From Armatimonadia bacterium (lineage in GTDB: Bacteria > Armatimonadota > Zipacnadia > Zipacnadales > JABUFB01), in the NCBI GenBank assembly GCA_039679385.1, contig JBDKVB010000121.1, positions 25,226 through 89,225 of the forward strand: a stretch of DNA of 64,000 nt, read 5' to 3'. Of this stretch, positions 56,926 to 64,000 are shown one piece after another. The notes under the pieces are model-generated. The model ran no database searches. It was not told the origin of the DNA and was given only the letters and a program-made list of their open reading frames with translations. The translations under genes and the position numbers were made by a program. Position 1 is the first letter of the stretch, and the number at the start of each line of letters is the position of its first letter.

Positions 56926-58161
56926 CTACTTCGCGCGGACGTAGGGCTGCAGCTTCTTCGCAGCCATGTCCTTGCTCAGCCGCGGGTAGTGCGGGAGATC
57001 AGCCGAGTACCCGGCAGTGAGGCCCTTGGTGAGCGGCTTCACGTAGTCGATGAACTCCTTCGTCACACCGTTCTGGCGGCTGTTGAGCCACTCGAGCGGC
57101 ACGCTGCGCACCTTGTCGGCCACGCTGACGAGAGAGGTCGTGCCGGTCTCGAACTCGTAGGGGTCGTCGTTCTTGCGCTCGATCGTGACCATTACATCGG
57201 TCTCGCCCCGAACAGCGCGCTCGACGGCATCCGCGCCCACGGCGTAAGCCTGGTCGAGGTCCGGCTGCGACTGCCCCCAGGCGAAGCACCGCTGCAAGTT
57301 CCCCAGCTTGTCGTTGCGGGCGCGAACGCCCAACTCCTCCTCGATCATGTCGCCGACAGCCTGGGCCACACCGCCCAGACGCCCGTGTCCAAACTCGTCC
57401 ACCTTCTGCGAGGTGGTGCCGAGGCTCGAGTCCGCGAAGGCGAAGCCCTCAGACACTGCGACGACCAAGTAACCGTACTCCTCATAGCACGCCCTGCAGT
57501 CCGCGAGGAACTCGTCCGGGTTGACCTTAACTTCCGGCAGATACACGAGGTGAGGGGCCATGTAGTCGTCCAGCCGACCGACCTGAGTCGCGCCCGTCAG
57601 CCACCCCGCGTTGCGTCCCATGATCTCGACGACCTCGATGTTGCCGAAAGCCTCGGCGTCCTTCGCAGCAAACTGGCAACCGGCTGCAGCAAAGCGCGCT
57701 GCGGATCCGAAGCCGGGGCAGTTGTCGGTGAAAACCAGGTCGTTGTCGATGGTCTTCGGAACGCCGATGACCTGCATCTCCCAGTCGCTCGTCTTTGCCA
57801 GCTCGGAGATCAGGTGGCAAGTCAACTGGGAGTCGTTGCCGCCCGTGTAAAAGAAGTACCGGATGTTGTGAGCCTTGAAGACCTCCATGCAGCGCTCGAG
57901 GTCCGGCTGCTTCGGCTTCATGCGGCAGGTACCCAGCGCAGCCGAGGGCGTGAGCTTCAGCTGCTCAAGGACACCCGGGTCCTCGTGGTACAGGTCGAAC
58001 ATATCCTCATTGAGTATCCCGGTGATGCCGTGAGCAGCACCGTAGAAAGACTCGATCTGCTCGTACTTGCGGCCCGTCTGAACCGCACCTATGACGCTCG
58101 CGTTGATGACCATCGTCGGCCCGCCGGACTGGCCGATGAGTGCGTTACCTTTGGGTGGCAT
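56926..58161 (-). CDS. pfp: Pyrophosphate-dependent 6-phosphofructokinase
   Basis: 411 residues; ATG with AGGAGGAAGG upstream. Motifs: GQSGGPTMVINASV, GGNDS at 107-111, and PKTIDND at 135-141. Asp110 in GGND and Lys136 in PKTIDND mark PPi as phosphoryl donor, whereas ATP enzymes have GGDG and PGTIDND. Group II-type length and tail. Interconverts fructose-6-phosphate and fructose-1,6-bisphosphate reversibly, saving ATP, suitable for a fermentative life. Promoter with palindrome upstream. No other glycolytic genes nearby. Confidence 0.94.
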   Translation of the reverse strand: MPPKGNALIGQSGGPTMVINASVIGAVQTGRKYEQIESFYGAAHGITGILNEDMFDLYHEDPGVLEQLKLTPSAALGTCRMKPKQPDLERCMEVFKAHNIRYFFYTGGNDSQLTCHLISELAKTSDWEMQVIGVPKTIDNDLVFTDNCPGFGSAARFAAAGCQFAAKDAEAFGNIEVVEIMGRNAGWLTGATQVGRLDDYMAPHLVYLPEVKVNPDEFLADCRACYEEYGYLVVAVSEGFAFADSSLGTTSQKVDEFGHGRLGGVAQAVGDMIEEELGVRARNDKLGNLQRCFAWGQSQPDLDQAYAVGADAVERAVRGETDVMVTIERKNDDPYEFETGTTSLVSVADKVRSVPLEWLNSRQNGVTKEFIDYVKPLTKGLTAGYSADLPHYPRLSKDMAAKKLQPYVRAK

Positions 58162-58207
58162 AGTGGCCTTCCTCCTATGGGTAAACCGGGTGAAGCACCT
58201 TCACATA

Positions 58208-58248
58208 AGGTTATAATGAACATAACCTCTAGCTGCATCCCTAGTCAA
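58208..58248 (-). promoter_or_regulatory. pfp promoter with palindromic operator candidate
   Basis: Minus strand TTGACT (58243-58248) and TATGTT (58219-58224) are separated by 18 bases. An inverted repeat AGGTTAT-7-ATAACCT (58208-58228) covers the -10 area and could bind a regulator. The 58249-58486 gap has no other feature. Confidence 0.58.
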
Positions 58249-58486
58249 GCTATTCGCCATCGATGCCCCAGATCCCTTTGGCTCCGTGCGCTCTGTCCTT
58301 GCCCTTGCCGGTCCATCTCCCCTGCTTCAACCCCCTGGCTGGCTTCCTCAGTCCCGTGGGCGACCGACTACTGCGCCCACAACCAAGTGTCCCAGCAGGG
58401 CTCCGTCGGTGCCGCTGACAGACGCTGAACAAGAGGATGGGGGCCAAGCGCCGAGGCCGGCACGCGGGACCGTCGGCCGATAGCGA

Positions 58487-58518
58487 GAGGAGCGACAGGC
58501 CTAGGCCTGTCGCTCCTC
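58487..58518. terminator. Perfect 32-base palindrome
   Basis: GAGGAGCGACAGGCCT is followed immediately by its exact reverse complement, no loop. It is about 50 bases past the small lipoprotein stop, on the minus strand; probably a terminator-like hairpin (loop at TAG) though no T-run follows. Could also be a protein-binding site. Confidence 0.5.
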
Positions 58519-58569
58519 GTCACTTCCGATTGCTACCACCCAGACAGATCGTGTCCGGGGGATTCGCAA

Positions 58570-58797
58570 CTACATGTTCTCGACTGCGGACGGAGCGGCT
58601 TCGACGTTCATAGCTGGCTCAGCAGTCATGTTCTCGGTCGCCACCGGGGCGGTTGCCTCTGCGCCGGCGTCGGCGGGGCTCGGCTCCTCAACGGTTACGT
58701 TGTTGTTGTCGGCCGACGGCTTCGGGCAGCCAACCAGAGTCAGGACAGCGGCGAGGAACACAACGACGAGTACAGCGGCGAGCAGTGACTTGTGCAT
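58570..58797 (-). CDS. Small lipoprotein, hypothetical
   Basis: 75 residues; ATG after AAAGGATGG. Lipobox LTLVGC (Cys about 24) after a strong hydrophobic core (LLAAVLVVVFLAAVLTLV). The mature 50 residues are acidic and low-complexity with Pro/Ala and repeated TEN/VEN elements. No family recognised. Would be anchored in an inner or outer membrane. Confidence 0.6.
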   Translation of the reverse strand: MHKSLLAAVLVVVFLAAVLTLVGCPKPSADNNNVTVEEPSPADAGAEATAPVATENMTAEPAMNVEAAPSAVENM

Positions 58798-58917
58798 GTC
58801 ATACCATCCTTTCGCGATTTGCGTCTCCCCACGACTAAGTCGGTTCGACGGTACAACCGTCGCCGGTGCGACGGTAACTGCCACGAGATAACAGGTTACC
58901 AAGAATCCGCAGAGCCG

Positions 58918-59736
58918 TCAATGCGTCTCCCTGGCACCTAGAACATCCGCGATCGAATGCGGACGTTTGAGACACTCCACCACCTCGGCAATCTCCTCGG
59001 CCGTGATCGATCCCAGCCTGCGGATTGCACTCCCCCGCTCAACGGCTCCCTCTTCTGCCACCTCAGCATTGCCAAAGGCACTCAACGCAGCCTCGGCGAA
59101 ACCCGCATGCTCCAGGCAGACCCCGATCCACCGCGACAGGTAACTGTCCAACTCGCCACCTGATAGCCCACACTCAAAGGAGGCAACCGCCCTCAGCATC
59201 GCATCACGATAGCCGGTCTCGTCCAGCACGGTCCGGACGCCAGACTGTGCGTCGACCGCGGTGAACGCACGCTCCGCGAGCACATACCTGCTGAACCCGA
59301 GACCGAAGTGCAGGACGGGGTGATCGGCGCCCAGTCCCAGGGCCTGCTCAAGGTACTCTGCGGCCCGATCGAACAGAGACAACTGATACGCGCAAGAGGC
59401 GGCGAGGACGAGACGCGTGATCTCGTCGCCCTGGCCAACCACCTGCGCTTCGCATGCCTCTGCCAGGACACTGCGCAGCAGCGCGCGCCTCTTGTCCAAG
59501 AGCGAAACGACGTCGCCAAGCTGCCTGGCAGACCCGTGGGGCCCAGTTAGGCCGCGAAGCTGAAGGTGATAGTTCAGCTCACGTGTCAGCAACTCCCTGA
59601 ACAACCGCGTCAGCGACGGACAGGACAGACCTGCCTCCACTAGTCGGCTCATGGTGAGCCGATGAAACGCCAGGGATAGATGCGACACGCTGTCGAAGGC
59701 CCCCAGCTCCTCGACCATTGCCTTGATCTGGTCCAT
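58918..59736 (-). CDS. Hypothetical TPR-like helical protein
   Basis: 272 residues from ATG; longer reading upstream is Arg-rich and overlaps rplL antisense-like, so not used. Binding-site spacing is poor (GGAGG 15 bases away). Alpha-helical throughout; a probable TPR pair at LAASCAYQLSLFDRAAEYLE and VLHFGLGFSRYVLAERAFT. It follows rplL by 131 bases on the same strand, where rpoB would be expected. No family recognised. Confidence 0.55.
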   Translation of the reverse strand: MDQIKAMVEELGAFDSVSHLSLAFHRLTMSRLVEAGLSCPSLTRLFRELLTRELNYHLQLRGLTGPHGSARQLGDVVSLLDKRRALLRSVLAEACEAQVVGQGDEITRLVLAASCAYQLSLFDRAAEYLEQALGLGADHPVLHFGLGFSRYVLAERAFTAVDAQSGVRTVLDETGYRDAMLRAVASFECGLSGGELDSYLSRWIGVCLEHAGFAEAALSAFGNAEVAEEGAVERGSAIRRLGSITAEEIAEVVECLKRPHSIADVLGARETH

Positions 59737-59867
59737 ATGGTCTATGCACCGCCTCCCGAAGGGCGGGGCACCCCTCCGCCACACGCCCCGCCGATCCCAG
59801 CAAAGCGCCCGTGTTAGGCCGCGGCGGCATTCGCAGAGGCATCCAACCACGCAGGCATCCGGAGCTG

Positions 59868-60242
59868 CTACTTCAGTTCGACCTTGCCACCCGCAGCCTC
59901 GATCTTCTCCTTCACTGCGTTCGCGTCGTCCTTGCTGACTTCCTCGGCGACCACTGCGCCCGGCGCGGACTCGACGAGTTCCTTGGCTTCCTTGAGACCG
60001 AGGCTGGTAACCTCGCGCACGGCCTTGATGACCTGGATCTTCTCCGGGCCGATCTCGGTGAGGACTACGTTGAAGCTGTCCTTCTCTTCCTCTTCGGCTG
60101 CTGCCCCGGCGCCGGGCATGGCGGCCACGGCGATCGGAGCTGCTGCGGTAACGCCCCACTGATCCTGAAGCTTGTCTTTCAGCTCGACGAGCTCGAGTAC
60201 GCTCAGACCGTTGATTGCGCTGATGATTTCGTCAACCGTCAC
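59868..60242 (-). CDS. rplL: Ribosomal protein L7/L12
   Basis: 124 residues from GTG after GGAGGGATAC. N-terminal dimer region ([19 protein letters not shown]), Ala/Glu-rich hinge ([14 protein letters not shown]) and C-terminal factor-binding domain ([31 protein letters not shown]). The GTPase stalk protein. 133 bases after rplJ. Confidence 0.98.
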   Translation of the reverse strand: MTVDEIISAINGLSVLELVELKDKLQDQWGVTAAAPIAVAAMPGAGAAAEEEEKDSFNVVLTEIGPEKIQVIKAVREVTSLGLKEAKELVESAPGAVVAEEVSKDDANAVKEKIEAAGGKVELK

Positions 60243-60375
60243 GTGTATCCCTCCTGAATTCCCCACTCGGGCCTGCCATGCAGACCGGTTCCCGCCCGTA
60301 TGACGGGCTTGTTCCGCGTCGCTCACCTTCGGCGCGCGGGTATGTAGCATCACCACGAGCTATGCACCGGCGATA

Positions 60376-60906
60376 CTAGCTCTCCTGCTTGTCGACTATC
60401 GCCTGCAGTGTGTAGACAACGTCTGACAGCAGGCCATTGACCGTGTTGAGCAGTGCTGTCGGCGGCCCGGCAATCGCCCCCACGACGGAGGACTTGATCT
60501 GGTCTACCGGCGGAAGCTCTGCCAGCGCCTGGGCGCCCGCACCCTCGAAGAGACGTCCGTCCACGAAAGCGGCCTTGATCATCCACTTCTGCGTGTCGAG
60601 AGTGAGCTCCTTGTTGAACTCCTTCATCGCACGCGCAGGAGCGAAGGCATCTTCGCCGCAGAAGGTCACCGCAGTCGGTCCCGCAAGGAACTTGACGAGA
60701 CCCTCCCCCGGCGTCCCTTCCAAAGCCAGTGCCAGCAGACGGTTCTTGACTACCTCGATCCGCCCGCCCGCGTCGGTCACCTTCCGGCGCAGAGACGTGA
60801 GCTTGTCCACGCCCAACCCTTCGTACTCGGCCAGGAACATACCACCAGCCCCTGCCACGCTCTCCTTGAGTTCAGCGACCCGCGCTTCCTTTTCGGGAGT
60901 CGGCAT
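60376..60906 (-). CDS. rplJ: Ribosomal protein L10
   Basis: 176 residues; ATG after GAGGAGGTGAAC. Stalk base protein: FLAEYEGLGVDKLTSLRRK, VVKNRLLALAL, FLAGPTAVTFCGED and the C-terminal L7/L12 docking helix region. Preceded by a 300-base leader with an attenuator-like hairpin. Confidence 0.98.
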   Translation of the reverse strand: MPTPEKEARVAELKESVAGAGGMFLAEYEGLGVDKLTSLRRKVTDAGGRIEVVKNRLLALALEGTPGEGLVKFLAGPTAVTFCGEDAFAPARAMKEFNKELTLDTQKWMIKAAFVDGRLFEGAGAQALAELPPVDQIKSSVVGAIAGPPTALLNTVNGLLSDVVYTLQAIVDKQES

Positions 60907-61206
60907 TCGTTCACCTCCTCTACCGTGGGGGCCCGGAGACCCAGAGGGTCTCACGTAGCCCCATCAGATTCATGTGTATACCGCACAGAACCAAAACGGC
61001 GGCAGCCCTGAGGGTCGGGACCGCCGCCGTAAGCGACAGAGGAGAGCGCGCGGGTCACCCCGCAAGGCTCTGCTATCCCGGCCTCGGTCGGCGGACGACG
61101 AGCGTCCCTTAGGCTGCTGCGCCGACTGTCTAGGGCCTTCTCAGAGACCGGGCGAACCCGGTCACCGTTTTCAAAGGAACCGACCTCTCACAGCCTTCGC
61201 CCTCAC
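60907..61206 (-). promoter_or_regulatory. rplJ-rplL leader with attenuator hairpin
   Basis: Minus-strand ACGGCGGC (61030-61023) pairs with GCCGCCGT (61003-60996), followed by TTT: a terminator-like hairpin within the leader (60993-61030). L10 leaders in many bacteria bind L10-L7/L12 for autoregulation; the precise consensus was not verified here. No gene in this gap. Confidence 0.65.
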
Positions 61207-61905
61207 CTACTGGATGCGCGTCCCCAGTGTATCCAGGTCCAGCCGGATTCCAGGTCCCATCGTGCTCGAGATCGCGGCGGTGCGGATGAACTTCCCAGTG
61301 ACTGCCGCGGGCCGCGCCCGATTGACCGTGGTGAGGATGCTCAACAGGTTCTCCACCAGCTGCTCCTCGGTGAAGGACAGCTTGCCAATACCCGCGTGCA
61401 AGCCGCCGCCACGGTCCATGCGGTACTCCAGGCGCCCACCCATCAGTTCACGAACCGCCTGGCCTACGTCAGGGGTGATGTTGCCCGCCTTCTTCGAAGG
61501 CATCCTCGGGCCGAGCTTGCGACCGAGCGGGCCGATGATACGCATCATCTGAGGCTGCGCGACCAGAATGTCGAAGTCTTCCCATCCCTCAGAGATGGCC
61601 TGGACGAGATCCTCGCCGCCGACACGCACTGCACCGGCCTCTTCTGCCTCCCGCGCGGCATCGCCCTCGGCAAAGACGGCGACCTTCGGCTGCTTACCAG
61701 TGCCATGCGGCAGCGTCGTCGTACCTCGGACGGTCTGGTCGCCCTTGGCCGGGTCGGCACCGAGCTTCAGATGGAGCTCCAAGGACTCATCGAACTTGGC
61801 GTTCGCATACTGCTTTGCGAGCGCGACCGCCTCTTCGGGTTTGTAGCTCTCGGTACGGCTCGTCTTCTTCAGGTTCTCAGACACACGCTTGCTATGCTTC
61901 GGCAT
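61207..61905 (-). CDS. rplA: Ribosomal protein L1
   Basis: 232 residues; ATG after GAGGTG. L1 motifs FDESLELHLKLGADPAKGDQ, GTTTLPHGTGK, GPRMPSKKAGNITPDV and the C-terminal IRTAAISSTMGPGIRLD. Binds 23S rRNA and can repress rplK-rplA translation in many bacteria. 128 bases after rplK. Confidence 0.98.
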   Translation of the reverse strand: MPKHSKRVSENLKKTSRTESYKPEEAVALAKQYANAKFDESLELHLKLGADPAKGDQTVRGTTTLPHGTGKQPKVAVFAEGDAAREAEEAGAVRVGGEDLVQAISEGWEDFDILVAQPQMMRIIGPLGRKLGPRMPSKKAGNITPDVGQAVRELMGGRLEYRMDRGGGLHAGIGKLSFTEEQLVENLLSILTTVNRARPAAVTGKFIRTAAISSTMGPGIRLDLDTLGTRIQ

Positions 61906-62033
61906 CCGTAACACCTCGTCCGTCGGAGGCGGCAGCCGACACCCTCGTCGACCGCTCCCACCCTCTGGTGGTAGAGTAAGCGGGCAGCCCTTGGGCGCCA
62001 CCCGCAGGTACAACCAAGCGGAACAGAGCTGGA

Positions 62034-62462
62034 CTAGTCAGAGATGACTTCGATGCCCATGCTGCGGGCCGTACCGCTGATGATCAGCATAGCGGCTTCG
62101 ACGTCCCGCGCATTGAGGTCCGGCATCTTCTTCACGGCGATCTCCCGAACCTGAGAGGTCGTCAACTGCGCGACCTTCTCCTTGTTCGGGACGCCGGAAC
62201 CCTTGGCAAGCGCAGCGGCCTTCTTTAGAAGACTCGAAGCCGGCGGGGTCTTGCAGATGTACGTGAAGCTGCGGTCCTGGAAGACCGTGATCTCCACGGG
62301 GATGATGTCGCCCATCTGCTGCACCGTCTTCTCGTTGAAGGACTTGCAGAACTCCATGATATTGACGCCGTGCTGACCCAGCGCCGGACCCACAGGCGGC
62401 GCAGGATTAGCCTTCCCGGCCGGGCAATGCAGCTTGATGACGGCGAGAACCTTCTTTGCCAT
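62034..62462 (-). CDS. rplK: Ribosomal protein L11
   Basis: 142 residues; ATG two codons after an alternate ATG. Signatures [37 protein letters not shown] and [20 protein letters not shown]. GTPase-associated rRNA binder. A 136-base gap from nusG; possible L1 site there not tested. Confidence 0.98.
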   Translation of the reverse strand: MAKKVLAVIKLHCPAGKANPAPPVGPALGQHGVNIMEFCKSFNEKTVQQMGDIIPVEITVFQDRSFTYICKTPPASSLLKKAAALAKGSGVPNKEKVAQLTTSQVREIAVKKMPDLNARDVEAAMLIISGTARSMGIEVISD

Positions 62463-62598
62463 GCTCAATACCCCTTAGACTGCGGCCCGATTGGAGCCGC
62501 CCCGACTGGTCCAGCATCTGCCTGACCAGGCATCATTGTCGATATCCCAAGCTCGCGGCCAGATCTACCGACGGCACACCAGCTTCGACGACCAGCCA

Positions 62599-63117
62599 CT
62601 ACAGCTTCTCAATCTGCGTAAAGTCGACCTCTACCGGAGTCTCACGCCCGAAGATCGAGATCAGAACCTTCACCGTTTCCCGCTCGGGATTCACGTCCAC
62701 GACTTTCCCACTGAACTCGTTGAAAGGGCCCTCGGTGATGCGCACTGCCTGCCCCGACGTCCAGATCGTCTTGGGCTTTTGGGCCTCTTCACCGACGGTC
62801 CGCAGCAACGCTGCGACTTCGGAGTCCTTCAGTGGAACCGGAGTATCCGCGGAGCCCACAAAGTGCGTGACCCCAGCGGTGCGCTGGATCAGGTGGCGCA
62901 TCGGGTCCGTTAGGTGCATCTGCACCAACACATAGCCCGGGTACACCTTACGCTTGACCTCCCGGCGCTTACCCGCAGAAGACCGGATCTCGGTCTCCGT
63001 CGGGACCAGAATGCGCCCCAACAGGTGGCCCATATCCTCCGCTTCCACCATCTTCTCGATTGTGGCTTTGACCCGGTTCTCCTTGCCGGTCAAAGTATGG
63101 ACCACGTACCACTGCAT
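62599..63117 (-). CDS. nusG: Transcription antitermination factor NusG
   Basis: 172 residues. NGN domain WYVVHTLTGKENRVK, with YPGYVLVQMHL and TAGVTHFVG, then KOW GPFNEFSGKVVDVNPERETV. Links RNA polymerase, Rho and ribosome. 42 bases after secE. Confidence 0.98.
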   Translation of the reverse strand: MQWYVVHTLTGKENRVKATIEKMVEAEDMGHLLGRILVPTETEIRSSAGKRREVKRKVYPGYVLVQMHLTDPMRHLIQRTAGVTHFVGSADTPVPLKDSEVAALLRTVGEEAQKPKTIWTSGQAVRITEGPFNEFSGKVVDVNPERETVKVLISIFGRETPVEVDFTQIEKL

Positions 63118-63159
63118 GAAAGGGGCTCTCCTTCGTGCGCACCGTGACGCCCACTCAAC

Positions 63160-63402
63160 CTAATGCGCCAGACCAAGCAACCTCATGACCTGCATACAGA
63201 CGACATCCAAGATGGCGACCCAGGCAGAAACGACGGCGACTGCCAAGACGACGACGACGGTGAAGGAATAGGTCTCCTCATGGCTGGGCCAAACCACCCG
63301 TTGGAGCTCTGCACGCACGTCTTTCAGGAACCGCCATAAGTTGACGAAGGGCCGAGCCAGTCGTGAGAGGAAGCCCGCCCCCTGCGCTTTTGCCGTGGCC
63401 AT
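63160..63402 (-). CDS. secE: Preprotein translocase subunit SecE
   Basis: 80 residues; ATG after GAGGTCCTCACAT. Conserved LKDVRAELQRVVWPSHEETY followed by a single helix (FTVVVVLAVAVVSAWVAIL). Essential core subunit of the Sec channel. Between tRNA-Trp and nusG, the common arrangement. Confidence 0.97.
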   Translation of the reverse strand: MATAKAQGAGFLSRLARPFVNLWRFLKDVRAELQRVVWPSHEETYSFTVVVVLAVAVVSAWVAILDVVCMQVMRLLGLAH

Positions 63403-63519
63403 ATGTGAGGACCTCGCCTGAGCCGTCCGAAAGGTGCACCCCAAGTAAGTTGTTGTGAACTGGCCGCGTTTCCCTCGGGAAACCGCCACCACCGCGTGCA
63501 CGCACTTTTTGTTGAGAGA

Positions 63520-63595
<76 letters not shown>

Positions 63596-63617
63596 GCAGA
63601 TCCGGCACTTCGCGCGA

Positions 63618-63779
63618 CTACTTGCGCAGACGCTGCTCGGTGTGCTCGGTGTGCTCGTTACACTTCCGGCAATGCTTCTTCAGAGACAGGCGATCCGAGA
63701 CATTCTGCCGGTTCTTCGTCGTCAAGTAATTCTGGCTCTTGCACTTCGTACACTGCAAAATGAACTTTGTCTGTGGCAC
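63618..63779 (-). CDS. rpmG: Ribosomal protein L33
   Basis: 53 residues from GTG after GTAGGTG. Zinc-binding CTKC and CRKC, TKNRQNVSDRLSLKKHC between. The C-terminus NEHTEHTEQRLRK shows a short EHT repeat. Zinc-containing (C+) L33 form. Precedes tRNA-Trp. Confidence 0.97.
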   Translation of the reverse strand: MPQTKFILQCTKCKSQNYLTTKNRQNVSDRLSLKKHCRKCNEHTEHTEQRLRK

Positions 63780-63838
63780 AGTCAGCACCTACCCGCACAA
63801 GCTGCCGGAAACGCCCTGGATGGTTTTCTGTTGGAGAC

Positions 63839-63860
63839 GGGGCGCAGCAAACCGCGCCCC
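63839..63860 (-). terminator. Hairpin after tuf
   Basis: GGGGCGC pairs with GCGCCCC across an 8-base loop between tuf and rpmG. No T-run; may act as attenuator or processing site. Confidence 0.5.
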
Positions 63861-63878
63861 GGTTTCAATCTTCCGCTA

Positions 63879-64000
63879 CTACTCAAGGATCTTGGTGACG
63901 ACGCCGGCGCCCACGGTATGCCCGCCTTCGCGGATCGCAAACCGAAGACCCTCTTCCATGGCGATCGGAACAATCAGCTCCCCGCCGATCCGCACGTTGT
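63879..64000 (-). CDS. tuf: Elongation factor Tu, C-terminal end (cut by window edge)
   Basis: The last 40 residues are visible: [20 protein letters not shown] then [19 protein letters not shown], the conserved end of EF-Tu. Most EF-Tu has Arg in GGRTVGAG; here it is His, and two TAG stops are in tandem. Upstream tuf start lies outside the window. Confidence 0.97.
   Translation of the reverse strand, partial: NVRIGGELIVPIAMEEGLRFAIREGGHTVGAGVVTKILE

Noticed and set aside
56989..58428. 479-residue plus-strand frame
   Set aside because: Antisense to the phosphofructokinase; no motifs.

Overview
This is GC-rich bacterial chromosomal DNA that ends (right side, minus strand) in a translation cluster: tuf, rpmG, tRNA-Trp, secE, nusG, rplK, rplA, rplJ, rplL. 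No insertion sequence, phage, plasmid or CRISPR was found. The cell looks like a diderm whose outer membrane is tethered by S-layer-homology (SLH) porins: one secreted protein joins an SLH domain, about 43 collagen-type Gly-X-Y triplets, a short helical linker and a beta-barrel tail. SLH porins are known from Armatimonadota, Deinococcota, Cyanobacteria and Negativicutes. With the many secreted carbohydrate-active and alpha/beta-hydrolase genes, a pyrophosphate-type phosphofructokinase and anaerobic 2-oxoacid/aryl-CoA genes, an uncultured Armatimonadota-like fermentative heterotroph is my best guess. That placement is inference, not proven by the sequence.

Layout. 1-9.4 kb (minus): secreted proteins, namely a window-truncated subtilase, a clostripain-like cysteine peptidase overlapping a CsgG/FlgT-like envelope protein, and a 1726-residue surface protein with beta-propeller (PD40), carboxypeptidase-regulatory-like and FlgD-type C-terminal domains. 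10-12.3 kb (minus): an ACT-less aspartokinase-like kinase, a cupin and a PhnP-like metallo-beta-lactamase. 12.4-25.6 kb: carbohydrate block with a GHL10-type lipoprotein, a GH63-like glucosidase, a GT-C membrane transferase, a cupin, an esterase, a 1299-residue secreted protein with repeated jelly-roll-like modules, a TRIC channel and an orphan sugar ABC permease. 25.7-28.8 kb: LarA-type racemase, SAM methyltransferase, orphan N6-adenine methylase. 28.9-34.7 kb (plus): paaK, iorA, iorB, a second paaK and a tandem ACT protein, a compact module for oxidising aryl-2-oxoacids to aryl-CoA. 35.5-42 kb (minus): ligA, a small secreted protein, a CoA-disulfide-reductase/rhodanese fusion, metV and metF. 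42.2-46.6 kb (plus): MoxR, DUF58 and transglutaminase operon. 46.7-54.4 kb: DUF2993 protein, two small membrane proteins, EndoQ-like PHP nuclease, a signal-peptidase-I homologue lacking its nucleophile serine, a Tat-exported BNR protein, a TPR membrane protein, a PD-(D/E)XK-like protein and a zinc-ribbon protein. 54.4-58.2 kb: the SLH-collagen porin with its own strong promoter and terminator, then PPi-PFK. 58.5-64 kb: lipoprotein, TPR-like protein and the ribosomal cluster, where rpoB does not follow rplL.

The clearest unusual points are the Ser-to-Ala change in the signal-peptidase homologue, the SLH-collagen-porin architecture, the twin paaK genes around iorAB with an ACT gene, the separation of rplL from rpoBC, the paired serine/cysteine secreted proteases at the left edge, and a possible PD-(D/E)XK nuclease of unknown role. 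I did not find a clear new multi-gene defence or mobile system.
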